Positions 1 through 7,357 of a stretch of DNA of 64,000 nucleotides are shown piece by piece (positions within the stretch are counted from its first letter, which is position 1; every line of letters begins with the position of its first letter). The notes beneath the pieces were generated by a model. It saw only the letters and a list, made by a program, of their open reading frames with translations. It did no database searches and was not told where the DNA came from. A program made the position numbers and the translations under genes. Source of the stretch: Achromobacter agilis (GTDB lineage Bacteria > Pseudomonadota > Gammaproteobacteria > Burkholderiales > Burkholderiaceae_B). The stretch spans positions 1 to 64,000 of the forward strand of contig NZ_UFQB01000026.1 in NCBI RefSeq assembly GCF_900496965.1, given 5' to 3'.

Positions 1-76
<76 letters not shown>

Positions 77-116
77 GCCCAAAGCGAAGAACGCAGTACG
101 AGTTTTGCAGGTCCAG

Positions 117-192
117 GTCCCCTTCGTCTAGAGGCCTAGGACATCACCCTTTCACGGTGAGTACAGGGGTTCGAATCCCCTAGGGGACGCCA
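117..192 (+). tRNA. tRNA-Glu (anticodon TTC), copy 1
   Basis: A complete tRNA with encoded CCA. The anticodon stem TCACC/GGTGA encloses loop CTTTCAC, giving anticodon TTC, and the T arm has the usual GGTTCGAATCC. It lies 40 nt after the tRNA-Ala and 69 nt before the tRNA-Asp, so the three are probably one transcript. Confidence 0.95.
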
Positions 193-261
193 GTTCGCTG
201 GCACGCAGTACGCAGTACCTAGATGCAGTTGAAGTGACCAAGTTGTTGAGTAAGCCGCTGC

Positions 262-338
262 GGAGCGGTAGTTCAGTTGGTTAGAATACCGGCCTGTCAC
301 GCCGGGGGTCGCGGGTTCGAGTCCCGTCCGCTCCGCCA
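262..338 (+). tRNA. tRNA-Asp (anticodon GTC), copy 1
   Basis: A complete 77-nt tRNA with encoded CCA. The acceptor stem GGAGCGG pairs with CCGCTCC, and the anticodon stem CCGGC/GCCGG encloses CTGTCAC, giving anticodon GTC. It is the last gene of the first trio and is followed by a hairpin plus T-rich run. Confidence 0.95.
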
Positions 339-364
339 AAAGCTCTCGTTCAGGGTCTTTCAAG

Positions 365-393
365 AGCTCCGTATTCGGGGCTTTTTGCTTTTT
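365..393 (+). terminator. Terminator after first tRNA trio
   Basis: Stem AGCTCCG/CGGGGCT around loop TATT is followed directly by a T-rich tract broken by one GC. It sits 27 nt after the first tRNA-Asp. Its presence suggests that each trio is a separate transcription unit, although read-through cannot be excluded. Confidence 0.7.
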
Positions 394-441
394 AGGGTGT
401 AAGGCCTGGTTGCCGGCAGTTTGAGGCAGCAAGGATTCCTG

Positions 442-517
<76 letters not shown>

Positions 518-553
518 GTAAGCAGTACGGTAGTAACATTGCTGTTTGTTCAG

Positions 554-629
554 GTCCCCTTCGTCTAGAGGCCTAGGACATCACCCTTTCACGGTGAGTA
601 CAGGGGTTCGAATCCCCTAGGGGACGCCA
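554..629 (+). tRNA. tRNA-Glu (anticodon TTC), copy 2
   Basis: Identical to the tRNA at 117-192, anticodon TTC, CCA encoded. The spacer before it is 36 nt against 40 nt in the first copy and is largely different in sequence. Confidence 0.95.
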
Positions 630-698
630 GCTTGCTGGCACGTAGTACGCAGTACCTAGATGCAGTTGAAGTGACCAAGTTGTTGAGTAAGCCGCTGC

Positions 699-775
699 GG
701 AGCGGTAGTTCAGTTGGTTAGAATACCGGCCTGTCACGCCGGGGGTCGCGGGTTCGAGTCCCGTCCGCTCCGCCA
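699..775 (+). tRNA. tRNA-Asp (anticodon GTC), copy 2
   Basis: Identical to the tRNA at 262-338, anticodon GTC, CCA encoded. The 69-nt Glu-Asp spacer before it differs from the first copy at only about three bases, so the Glu-Asp segment is the best conserved part of the duplication. Confidence 0.95.
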
Positions 776-785
776 AAGATCAAAG

Positions 786-820
786 AAAGCCTTGTAAGCC
801 GTTGCTTACAGGGCTTTTGT
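786..820 (+). terminator. Terminator after second tRNA trio
   Basis: A long stem, AAAGCCTTGTAAGC against GCTTACAGGGCTTT with loop CGTT, ends in a short T run. It lies 10 nt after the second tRNA-Asp and is a good Rho-independent terminator for the tRNA operon. Confidence 0.85.
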
Positions 821-950
821 CATTTCCGGGCCCGATTCGCGCGGCAAGCCCCCCCCCCTCCCCGGCTTACCCCTCCCTCCCTCTCGCAGGCCGCGCTGCC
901 GGCATCGGCACGGTTCAAGCCCGCGCCTAGGGCTTACCCTTAAATATGTT

Positions 951-976
951 GTTAATATATTTAATGGATATTAGAC
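951..976. promoter_or_regulatory. Candidate GntR operator upstream of dctP
   Basis: Palindrome TAATAT-N9-ATATTA (half-sites 953-958 and 968-973), flanked by GT on the left and GA on the right, lies about 50 nt before the dctP start. The same half-sites, spacer length and flanks occur at 7161-7181 upstream of the GntR gene, and nowhere else that I noticed in this GC-rich window. The two-site match supports one regulator acting at both promoters; binding itself is inferred. Confidence 0.7.
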
Positions 977-1023
977 TGTGCCCGCAAAGACCGGTTCGAT
1001 GTCCACATCCACAAGGGGAAACC

Positions 1024-2079
1024 ATGAAAACACTGATCCGCGCACTGGCCGCCACCGTCATTTCGGCATGCGCCGCCGGCTCCGCCGCCGCGGCGGAGGT
1101 CACCTGGCGAGTGCCGACCTCCGTTCCGGAGGGCTCGCCTTTCTACAAGAATTTCCTTGAACGCTTTGCTTCCAATACCAAGACGCTGACGGGCGGACGG
1201 GTGGAGATCCAGCCGTTTGGCGCAGGCGTGATCGTGCCAGCGCTGAAGGTTTTCGATGCCGTGCAGGATGGCGTGGTCGAGGCAGGCCATTCCACGTCCA
1301 GCTATCTGGTCAACCAGAATCCGGAAAACGCCATCTTCTCGGGCTTCCCGGGCGGCATGGGCCCGGATGCCTACAAGGCCTGGCTGTACGAAGGCGGCGG
1401 CAGGCAGAAACTCGAAAAGCTGCGCGCCCATCAAGGCTTGAAGACCATGATCGTGGGAATCGGCTCCTCCGAGATCATGGCGCACGCCAACAAGCCGATC
1501 CGCAATGCGGAAGACCTGAAGAACCTGAAATACCGCACCTCCGGCCCCTGGGCGGAAGTGATGCGCGACTACTTCGGCGCGGTGCCGACCGTGGTGCCGC
1601 CGGGCGAAACCTACACCCTGCTGCAGCGCAAGGGCGTGGATGCCGTGGAATGGGCACCGCCGTCGGCCAACATGCCCGAAGGATTTCACCAGGCCGCGAA
1701 GTACATCGTGGTGCCAGGCGTGCACCAGCCCACGTTCATGTGGGAAGTGGTGGTGAAGCAGGAGACCTGGGACAAGGTGCCGGCCGACCTGAAACCGCTG
1801 ATCGAAGCCGCCGCCGAGCTCACCACGCAGCAAGGGCTGGACTCGTTCTACGACGCCGACATGAAGGCCATGGCGAAGTACCGCAGCGGCCGCAACGAGA
1901 TCATCACGCTCGGCCCCGAGTTCGTGAAGCAGCTTTCCGATGCGGGCAACGACTGGATGCGCAAGACCGCCGAAGCGCAGAAGGCCGCCGGCAAGCCGGA
2001 CATGGCCGAGGTGCTGGCTGATTACCAGGCCTATCACGAGCGCTGGAAGGCCGAGAGCGGCTACCTGGTTCGCAACTGA
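1024..2079 (+). CDS. dctP: TRAP transporter solute-binding protein (DctP family)
   Basis: This is the periplasmic receptor of a tripartite ATP-independent transporter, which captures an organic acid and delivers it to the membrane pair encoded next. The 351-residue protein has a cleavable signal peptide (Lys/Arg start, hydrophobic core, Ala-Ala-Ala-Glu cut near residue 24) and the family length. The ATG at 1024 is preferred over an upstream in-frame ATG at 946 because it follows an AAGGGGAAACC ribosome site and begins the signal peptide, while the upstream start would overlap the operator. The gene heads an operon with dctQ and dctM. A sugar acid or hydroxy acid is likely from the neighbours; the exact substrate cannot be read from sequence. 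Confidence 0.92.
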   Translation: MKTLIRALAATVISACAAGSAAAAEVTWRVPTSVPEGSPFYKNFLERFASNTKTLTGGRVEIQPFGAGVIVPALKVFDAVQDGVVEAGHSTSSYLVNQNPENAIFSGFPGGMGPDAYKAWLYEGGGRQKLEKLRAHQGLKTMIVGIGSSEIMAHANKPIRNAEDLKNLKYRTSGPWAEVMRDYFGAVPTVVPPGETYTLLQRKGVDAVEWAPPSANMPEGFHQAAKYIVVPGVHQPTFMWEVVVKQETWDKVPADLKPLIEAAAELTTQQGLDSFYDADMKAMAKYRSGRNEIITLGPEFVKQLSDAGNDWMRKTAEAQKAAGKPDMAEVLADYQAYHERWKAESGYLVRN

Positions 2080-2098
2080 CGCGGCGGGGAAGGCGATC

Positions 2099-2614
2099 AT
2101 GCTCGATGTCCTGGCCCGGTTTGCCAACGGTGTGTCCCGATTCGCTTCTCTGCTGGCCAGCATATCGGCGGCAGTGCTGACCCTGGCGATGGTGTACGAA
2201 GTCTTCGCGCGCTATGTGTTCGATGCGCCGACGGTGTGGGCGTTCGACATCGCCTATATGAGCAACGGCGCGGTGTTCCTGCTGGGCATGGCCTATGTCC
2301 TGCGGGAAGACGCCCATATCCGCATCGACGTGCTGCGCAACCGCCTGCCGGCCCGCTTCAACAACGCGGTCCAGGGCGTCGCCTACCTGCTGATCCTGGC
2401 GCCGCTGTTCGGCGTGCTGTCCTCGATCGCCGTCTCGCACACCTGGCGCGCCTGGGTGCGCCACGAAGTCGAGACGGTCAGTCCCTGGGCGCCGGTGATG
2501 TGGCCTTTCTATCTGCTGATCGCGATCGGCCTGATCGCGATGACCCTGCAACTCGCGTCCGAGGGCCTGCGCGCCTTTGCCGGCCAGCGCTCCCCCGCCG
2601 CGAAGGAACATTGA
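2099..2614 (+). CDS. dctQ: TRAP transporter small permease (DctQ family)
   Basis: Small inner-membrane subunit of the TRAP system, which joins the large permease. The 171-residue product has four predicted membrane segments (about 15-38, 50-67, 90-112 and 132-155) and the family pattern of an aromatic-rich first loop (RYVFDAPTVWAFD). The ATG at 2099 follows GGCGGGGAAGG and lies 19 nt after dctP. The stop overlaps the dctM start as ATGA, which suggests translational coupling. Confidence 0.9.
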   Translation: MLDVLARFANGVSRFASLLASISAAVLTLAMVYEVFARYVFDAPTVWAFDIAYMSNGAVFLLGMAYVLREDAHIRIDVLRNRLPARFNNAVQGVAYLLILAPLFGVLSSIAVSHTWRAWVRHEVETVSPWAPVMWPFYLLIAIGLIAMTLQLASEGLRAFAGQRSPAAKEH

Positions 2615-3933
2615 TGAATCCGACTGTCGCAGCGCTGATGTTCCCGGGGATGTTCCTGCTGATCTTCCTGGGCATCCCGGTTTCCCTTTCCCTGATCATC
2701 CCCGCCCTCATCGCCGGCTGGTTCGCCTTCGGCGGGAATGTCTTCAACCAGCTCTACGGCGGGCTTTACTCGGCCGCCACCAACTACATCCTGTCCGCGA
2801 TTCCCATGTTCGTGCTGATGGGCGCGATCCTGGAACGCTCGGGGATCGCGGCGCGCCTGTTCCGCACCATGCAGCTCTGGCTGGGGCGCCTGCCGGGCGG
2901 TCTGGCCGTGGCGACCATCGCCATGGGCGCAACCTTTGCGGCGGCCGCCGGCGTGGTCGGCGCGGTCGAGGTCATGGTGGGGCTGATGGCCATCCCGGCG
3001 ATGCAGCGCTTCCGCTACGACAACTCGCTGATCGCGGGAACCATCTGCGCCGGCGGCTCGCTGGGCACGATGATTCCGCCGTCGGTGGTGGCTGTGGTGT
3101 ATGCCTCGCTGGCGCAGGTTTCAGTGGGCGAACTGTTCGCCGCCATGCTGTTCCCCGGCCTGATCATGGTGGGGCTGTTCGTCCTGTACATCATCGGCGT
3201 TTGCGTGCTGAACCCGAAGAAAGGCCCGCCCGCCGACGCCGAGGACATGCGACTGCCGCTGGCGTCCAAGCTGCGCATCACGCTGAGCGGGCTCGTGCCC
3301 ACGATGCTGCTGATCTTCGCCGTGCTGGGTTCGCTGATGGCGGGCATCGCCTCGCCCACCGAGGCGGCCGCCGTGGGCGCCGTCGGCGCCTTGATCCTGT
3401 GCATCTGCTACGGCCAGTTCAGCCTGTCGATGATGCGCGAATCCCTGGCGATCACGGTCCGCATTTCGGCGATGATCCTGCTGATCGTGGCCGGCGGCAT
3501 CATGTTCACCGGCATCTTCGCGGCCAACGGCGGCTCGCGCCTGATCCAGGGCCTGACGGCGGACCTGGGCCTGGGCGTCAACGGCACGCTGGTCCTGTTC
3601 CTGTGCATCGTCTTCCTGCTGGGCTTCGTCCTGGACTGGACGGCCAACGTGCTGATCTGCGTGCCGCTGTTCCTGCCCGTCCTCACGGCCGCGGGCGTCG
3701 ATCCGATCTGGTTCGGCGCGCTGGTGATCATCGTGATCCAGACGAGCTACCTGACACCGCCCATGGCCTCGTCGATTTTCTACCTGCTGTCGATCGCCCC
3801 GCCGGACATGAAGTACGGCCAGGTGTGCAGGGGCGTGTTGCCCTTCATCCTGGTGCAGTTCGTGACGCTGGCGATCGTGGCGCTGTTCCCCGCCTTGGCG
3901 ACCTGGCTGCCGCAGCGCATCGTGGGCTTCTGA
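2614..3933 (+). CDS. dctM: TRAP transporter large permease (DctM family)
   Basis: Large membrane subunit that carries sodium-driven transport in TRAP systems. The 439-residue protein has about twelve hydrophobic segments, the N-terminal family pattern (FPGMFLLIFLGIPVS), conserved GSLGTMIPPS near residue 150 and a late TPPM motif. Its start overlaps the dctQ stop. A 77-nt gap follows before the lyase gene; it holds a weak hairpin (GCCCG/CGGGC) with five T, possibly partial termination or attenuation rather than a true end of the operon. Confidence 0.93.
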   Translation: MNPTVAALMFPGMFLLIFLGIPVSLSLIIPALIAGWFAFGGNVFNQLYGGLYSAATNYILSAIPMFVLMGAILERSGIAARLFRTMQLWLGRLPGGLAVATIAMGATFAAAAGVVGAVEVMVGLMAIPAMQRFRYDNSLIAGTICAGGSLGTMIPPSVVAVVYASLAQVSVGELFAAMLFPGLIMVGLFVLYIIGVCVLNPKKGPPADAEDMRLPLASKLRITLSGLVPTMLLIFAVLGSLMAGIASPTEAAAVGAVGALILCICYGQFSLSMMRESLAITVRISAMILLIVAGGIMFTGIFAANGGSRLIQGLTADLGLGVNGTLVLFLCIVFLLGFVLDWTANVLICVPLFLPVLTAAGVDPIWFGALVIIVIQTSYLTPPMASSIFYLLSIAPPDMKYGQVCRGVLPFILVQFVTLAIVALFPALATWLPQRIVGF

Positions 3934-4010
3934 ACAAACCTGGTTTGCGGGCCCGCGGGGCCTCGCTTTTGCCCGGCGATACGGGCGCTTTTTCTGCAAT
4001 AGGAAGACGT

Positions 4011-4886
4011 ATGAATATCGAAGGAGTCCTGGTACCCATCGTGACGCCGTTCGGCGCGGACGGCCGCGTGAATGCCGATGCCCTGCGGCAGCTGGTGGAA
4101 CGCTTCGTGGAAGCGGGCGTGGCCGGCATCGTGGCCTGCGGCACGACCGGCGAGTTCTACGCCCTGGAGGACGCCGAGCGCGAGCTGGTGCTGCGCACGG
4201 TGGCGGAGGCCGCAAGCGGACGCATCACGCTGATCGCCGGCATCAATGCGCTCTCCACGCCCGAAGCGATCCGCAACGCCCATCAAGCCCGGGAACTGGG
4301 CTATGAAGGCCTGATGCTGACCGCCCCGCCGTACAGCCTGCCCGAGCAGGCGGGCATCCTGCAGCATTTCCGCACCGTGGCGGCCGCCACGCCGCTGCCC
4401 ATCATCCTTTACGATTTCCCGGCCCGCATCGGCGTGCAGATCGCAGTGGAAACGGTGATCGAACTGGCCCGCGTCCCCAATATCATCGGCATCAAGGAAA
4501 GCAGCGGCAACTTCAACCGCGCGCTCGCGCTGATCCAGGCCCGCATTCCGGATTTCCAGATCATCAGCGGCTCCGACGACATGGCCGCCGACTTCCTGTT
4601 CTGGGGCGTGCGCAGCTGGATCAGCGGCGGCGCCAACGTGTTCCCCGCCGAACAGGCAGCTATGGTCAAGGCGGCCGCCGAACAACGCTGGGATGACGTC
4701 CGCGCGCTGATGAGCGGCATGTACCCGGTGATCCAGGCGATGGAATCCGGCGACTATAACCAGAAGGCCAAGCTCGGCTGCCGCCGCCACGGCGTCGACG
4801 CCGGGACGGTGCGCCTGCCGCTGGCGCCCTTGTCGGCCGAGGACGAGCGCGCGTTCCTGGCCATGCTCGATGCCTACCAAGGATAG
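4011..4886 (+). CDS. DapA-family aldolase/dehydratase
   Basis: Class I aldolase-fold enzyme of the dihydrodipicolinate synthase superfamily, 291 residues, the family length. It shows the GTTGE phosphate/carboxylate-binding motif (44-48), the conserved Tyr134 in YDFP and the Schiff-base Lys162 in IKESSG. The family includes lysine-synthesis DapA, N-acetylneuraminate lyase and 2-keto-3-deoxy sugar-acid aldolases or dehydratases. The neighbours (TRAP importer, aldehyde dehydrogenase, GntR) favour catabolism of a keto-deoxy sugar acid or similar compound, possibly through an aldehyde product. The gene starts after AGGAAGACGT and runs 10 nt ahead of the dehydrogenase gene. Function beyond the family is uncertain. 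Confidence 0.88.
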   Translation: MNIEGVLVPIVTPFGADGRVNADALRQLVERFVEAGVAGIVACGTTGEFYALEDAERELVLRTVAEAASGRITLIAGINALSTPEAIRNAHQARELGYEGLMLTAPPYSLPEQAGILQHFRTVAAATPLPIILYDFPARIGVQIAVETVIELARVPNIIGIKESSGNFNRALALIQARIPDFQIISGSDDMAADFLFWGVRSWISGGANVFPAEQAAMVKAAAEQRWDDVRALMSGMYPVIQAMESGDYNQKAKLGCRRHGVDAGTVRLPLAPLSAEDERAFLAMLDAYQG

Positions 4887-4896
4887 GGGAACCGCC

Positions 4897-6378
4897 ATGC
4901 CGCAAGCCAAAGAGCAGATTTTCGAGCAGGCCCGCGCCGGGCAGCTATGGGCGGGCAACCTGATTCCCGGCCATGCTGCGCCGGGGGCCCGTCTCGAGAA
5001 CACCACGCCCATCGACAACAGCGTGATCGGTTCGATCGAAGCCGGCACGGCTGCCGACGTGGACCGCGCCGTGCAGGCCGCCCGCGCCAGCTTCAAATCG
5101 GGCGAGTGGTCGGGCCTGGCGCCGGCCGAACGCAAGCGCATCATGCTGGCCTGGGCCGGCCTGCTGGCCGAGCACGCCGAAGAACTGGCCGCGCTGGACT
5201 GCGTCGACGCCGGCAAGCCGATCACTGAATGCCTGAATACCGACATGCCGGCCACGCTGGACACGTTCCGCTGGTATGCCGAAGCCGTGGATAAGTGCTT
5301 CGGACGCATCTCGCCGACGGGGCCAGAGGCGCTGGGCCTGATCGTGAAGGAACCCATAGGCGTCGTGGGCGCGGTGCTGCCGTGGAATTTCCCGGCGCAG
5401 ATGTATGCCTGGAAGGTGGCCCCGGCTCTGGCCGCCGGCAATTCGGTGATCGTCAAGCCCGCCGAGCTGACCTCCCTGAGCGCCTACCGCATGACCCAGC
5501 TCGCCCATCAGGCCGGCGTACCGGCAGGCGCCCTGATACTAGTCACGGGTTTGGGCGAAACCGTCGGCCAGGCCATCGGCCGCCATATGGGCGTGGACGT
5601 GGTGTCGTTCACCGGTTCGACCGAGGTGGGAAGGTATTTCCTCAAGTATTCCGCCGAGAGCAATCTCAAGGAAATCGTGCTGGAATGCGGTGGCAAGAGC
5701 CCTCAGGTGATTTTCGACGACGCCGACCTGGACGGCCTGGTCGATCACGTGCTCGCCGCGGCCTTCTGGAACATGGGAGAGAACTGCAGCTGCGGTTCGC
5801 GCCTGATCGTGCAGGCCGGAATCAAGGACGCCCTGCTCGACCGGCTGCGCCAGCGCCTCTCGGAATGGAAAGTAGGCCTGCCCACCGAGGCCGACGTCAA
5901 AATCGGCCCGCTGATCGAGCGCGCGCATTTCGACAAAGTGCGCGGCTTCCTCGAAGGCGCCGCGGCCGAGGGCGCCCGGCTGGCGCATGGCGGACGCATT
6001 CATTCGGAACTAGGCAGCGGCTGGTACGTCGAACCGACGATCTTCGACGCGGTGTCCGCGAGCTCCCGGCTATTCCAGGAAGAGGTTTTCGGCCCGATTC
6101 TCGCGGTTACGGCGTTCGACACCGAGGCGGAGGCCATCGAACTGGCTAACGACAGCCAGTATGGCCTGGCCGCTTCGCTGTACACCCGCGATGTGCGCCG
6201 CGCGCAACGCGTGGCGCGAGCCATCCAGGCCGGCACGGTGTCGATCAATGGATTCTCGGAAGGCGACATCACCACGCCCTTCGGCGGCTACAAGCAGTCC
6301 GGCTTCGGCGGCCGCGACAATGGCCTGGAAGCGCTGGATCAATACCAGCAAGTCAAGACCATCTGGTACGTGAACTGA
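4897..6378 (+). CDS. NAD(P)-dependent aldehyde dehydrogenase
   Basis: A 493-residue member of the aldehyde dehydrogenase superfamily, oxidising an aldehyde to the acid. Visible motifs are PWNFP (substrate/cofactor region), VIVKPAE with the cofactor lysine, FTGSTEVG, the general base in LECGGKSP, the catalytic cysteine in GENCSCGSR, EEVFGP and a C-terminal GGYKQSGFG. The ATG at 4897 follows AGGGGAACC and is preferred to an in-frame ATG at 4870 inside the previous gene. The closest relatives I recognise are PuuC-like gamma-aminobutyraldehyde and semialdehyde dehydrogenases. Together with the DapA-family enzyme it could oxidise 2-oxoglutarate semialdehyde, which is inference. Confidence 0.9.
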   Translation: MPQAKEQIFEQARAGQLWAGNLIPGHAAPGARLENTTPIDNSVIGSIEAGTAADVDRAVQAARASFKSGEWSGLAPAERKRIMLAWAGLLAEHAEELAALDCVDAGKPITECLNTDMPATLDTFRWYAEAVDKCFGRISPTGPEALGLIVKEPIGVVGAVLPWNFPAQMYAWKVAPALAAGNSVIVKPAELTSLSAYRMTQLAHQAGVPAGALILVTGLGETVGQAIGRHMGVDVVSFTGSTEVGRYFLKYSAESNLKEIVLECGGKSPQVIFDDADLDGLVDHVLAAAFWNMGENCSCGSRLIVQAGIKDALLDRLRQRLSEWKVGLPTEADVKIGPLIERAHFDKVRGFLEGAAAEGARLAHGGRIHSELGSGWYVEPTIFDAVSASSRLFQEEVFGPILAVTAFDTEAEAIELANDSQYGLAASLYTRDVRRAQRVARAIQAGTVSINGFSEGDITTPFGGYKQSGFGGRDNGLEALDQYQQVKTIWYVN

Positions 6379-6392
6379 CCTTCATGCGCTAG

Positions 6393-6427
6393 GGCGCGGA
6401 CCCGACCCCAGAGGCCGGGCCCGCGCC
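6393..6427. terminator. Stem-loop between convergent genes
   Basis: A 14-bp imperfect GC-rich stem (12 of 14 paired) with a 7-nt loop lies between the aldehyde dehydrogenase stop and the convergent GntR stop. It has no T run on either side, so it is a weak candidate for a shared terminator. Confidence 0.45.
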
Positions 6428-6431
6428 GCCA

Positions 6432-7088
6432 TCACCCTTCGATCACCGTGTGGGTGAATTCCATCAGGTAGCTCATCAATGCGTCCGCTCCGGCCATGGC
6501 CCGCTCCGGGTCATTGGCGTAGATGCCCTCGGCCTCCATCAGGTGGCACTGGGCGCCGCGCTCCAGATCGCCTTCATGCTGGAAGGCGTACCAGAACCGG
6601 CGGCACTGAATGATCATGGGAATGATCGCCTGCACCGCATAGGGATTGCGGCTGGCTTCGTGATTGACCCGGTCCAGGGCCTGGTCGGCGTGCATGTAGC
6701 CGGCCAGGTCTCCGCGCCCGGCGGCATCAACCATATCGTGCGCATGCTGGAGCAGTTTGGCGCGCTGCTCCGGCGTGGCGCGGCGCGCCGAGGACATGGC
6801 GATCAGGCGCTCCAACACCCGGCGGGTTTCGATCAGGATCAAGTGCTCGGCGATGCGGATCTCGCTCACGCGCAGGCCGCGGCGCGGCTGCTGCTCGATC
6901 AGCCCGCTGGCGACCAGGCGCATCAACGCCTCGCGGATGGGCGTGCGGCCCAGGCCGGTCAGCTGGATCAGGTCGCTTTCGACGATCGGCTGATTGGGTT
7001 CGAGCTTGAGCGTTGCGATCATTTGCTCGATCGCATCGTAGGCGGCTTCGGTGGCGCGTGTTTTGACGATGGGAGGGGAGTGATTCAT
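6432..7088 (-). CDS. GntR-family (FadR/FCD subfamily) repressor
   Basis: A 218-residue transcription factor with an N-terminal winged helix (about 10-75, including GLGRTPIREALMRL) and an all-helical ligand-binding domain of FCD type with spaced Asp/His residues. It is convergent to the TRAP/lyase/dehydrogenase operon, which it probably represses until the substrate or an intermediate binds. The ATG at 7088 is chosen because the family alignment begins shortly after; a longer form from 7142 is open but would add basic residues unlike the family. The palindrome upstream of this gene matches one upstream of dctP, arguing for autoregulation plus operon control. Confidence 0.88.
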   Translation of the reverse strand: MNHSPPIVKTRATEAAYDAIEQMIATLKLEPNQPIVESDLIQLTGLGRTPIREALMRLVASGLIEQQPRRGLRVSEIRIAEHLILIETRRVLERLIAMSSARRATPEQRAKLLQHAHDMVDAAGRGDLAGYMHADQALDRVNHEASRNPYAVQAIIPMIIQCRRFWYAFQHEGDLERGAQCHLMEAEGIYANDPERAMAGADALMSYLMEFTHTVIEG

Positions 7089-7158
7089 GAAAACAATGAC
7101 CAGGATCCTGCGAGAGTGGGCACGCCTCGCGGAAGCCGGCAAGCCCCCTGCAGCGATC

Positions 7159-7184
7159 GTTAATATTTTTTTAGTATATTAGAT
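7159..7184. promoter_or_regulatory. Candidate GntR operator upstream of its own gene
   Basis: TAATAT-N9-ATATTA with half-sites 7161-7166 and 7176-7181, flanked by GT and GA exactly as at 951-976. It lies about 75-95 nt upstream of the GntR start in the intergenic space shared with the PAS/LuxR gene. The match to the dctP site in half-sites, spacing and flanks is what makes it credible. Confidence 0.7.
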
Positions 7185-7357
7185 TACAGCGCGCCACGCC
7201 TAGGCACTCTCGCAAACTATCGCGCCATCGCCGGACGTGAGGCCGCCGAAGGGTGCGAACCTCCCCTACCCTCAGACTCGTCCATTTCGCTATCTGGACA
7301 GCGGAACAGCGTGCCTTCATTCTTTGCGTTCGTGCCCAGCGAAATGAAGAGGACTAC

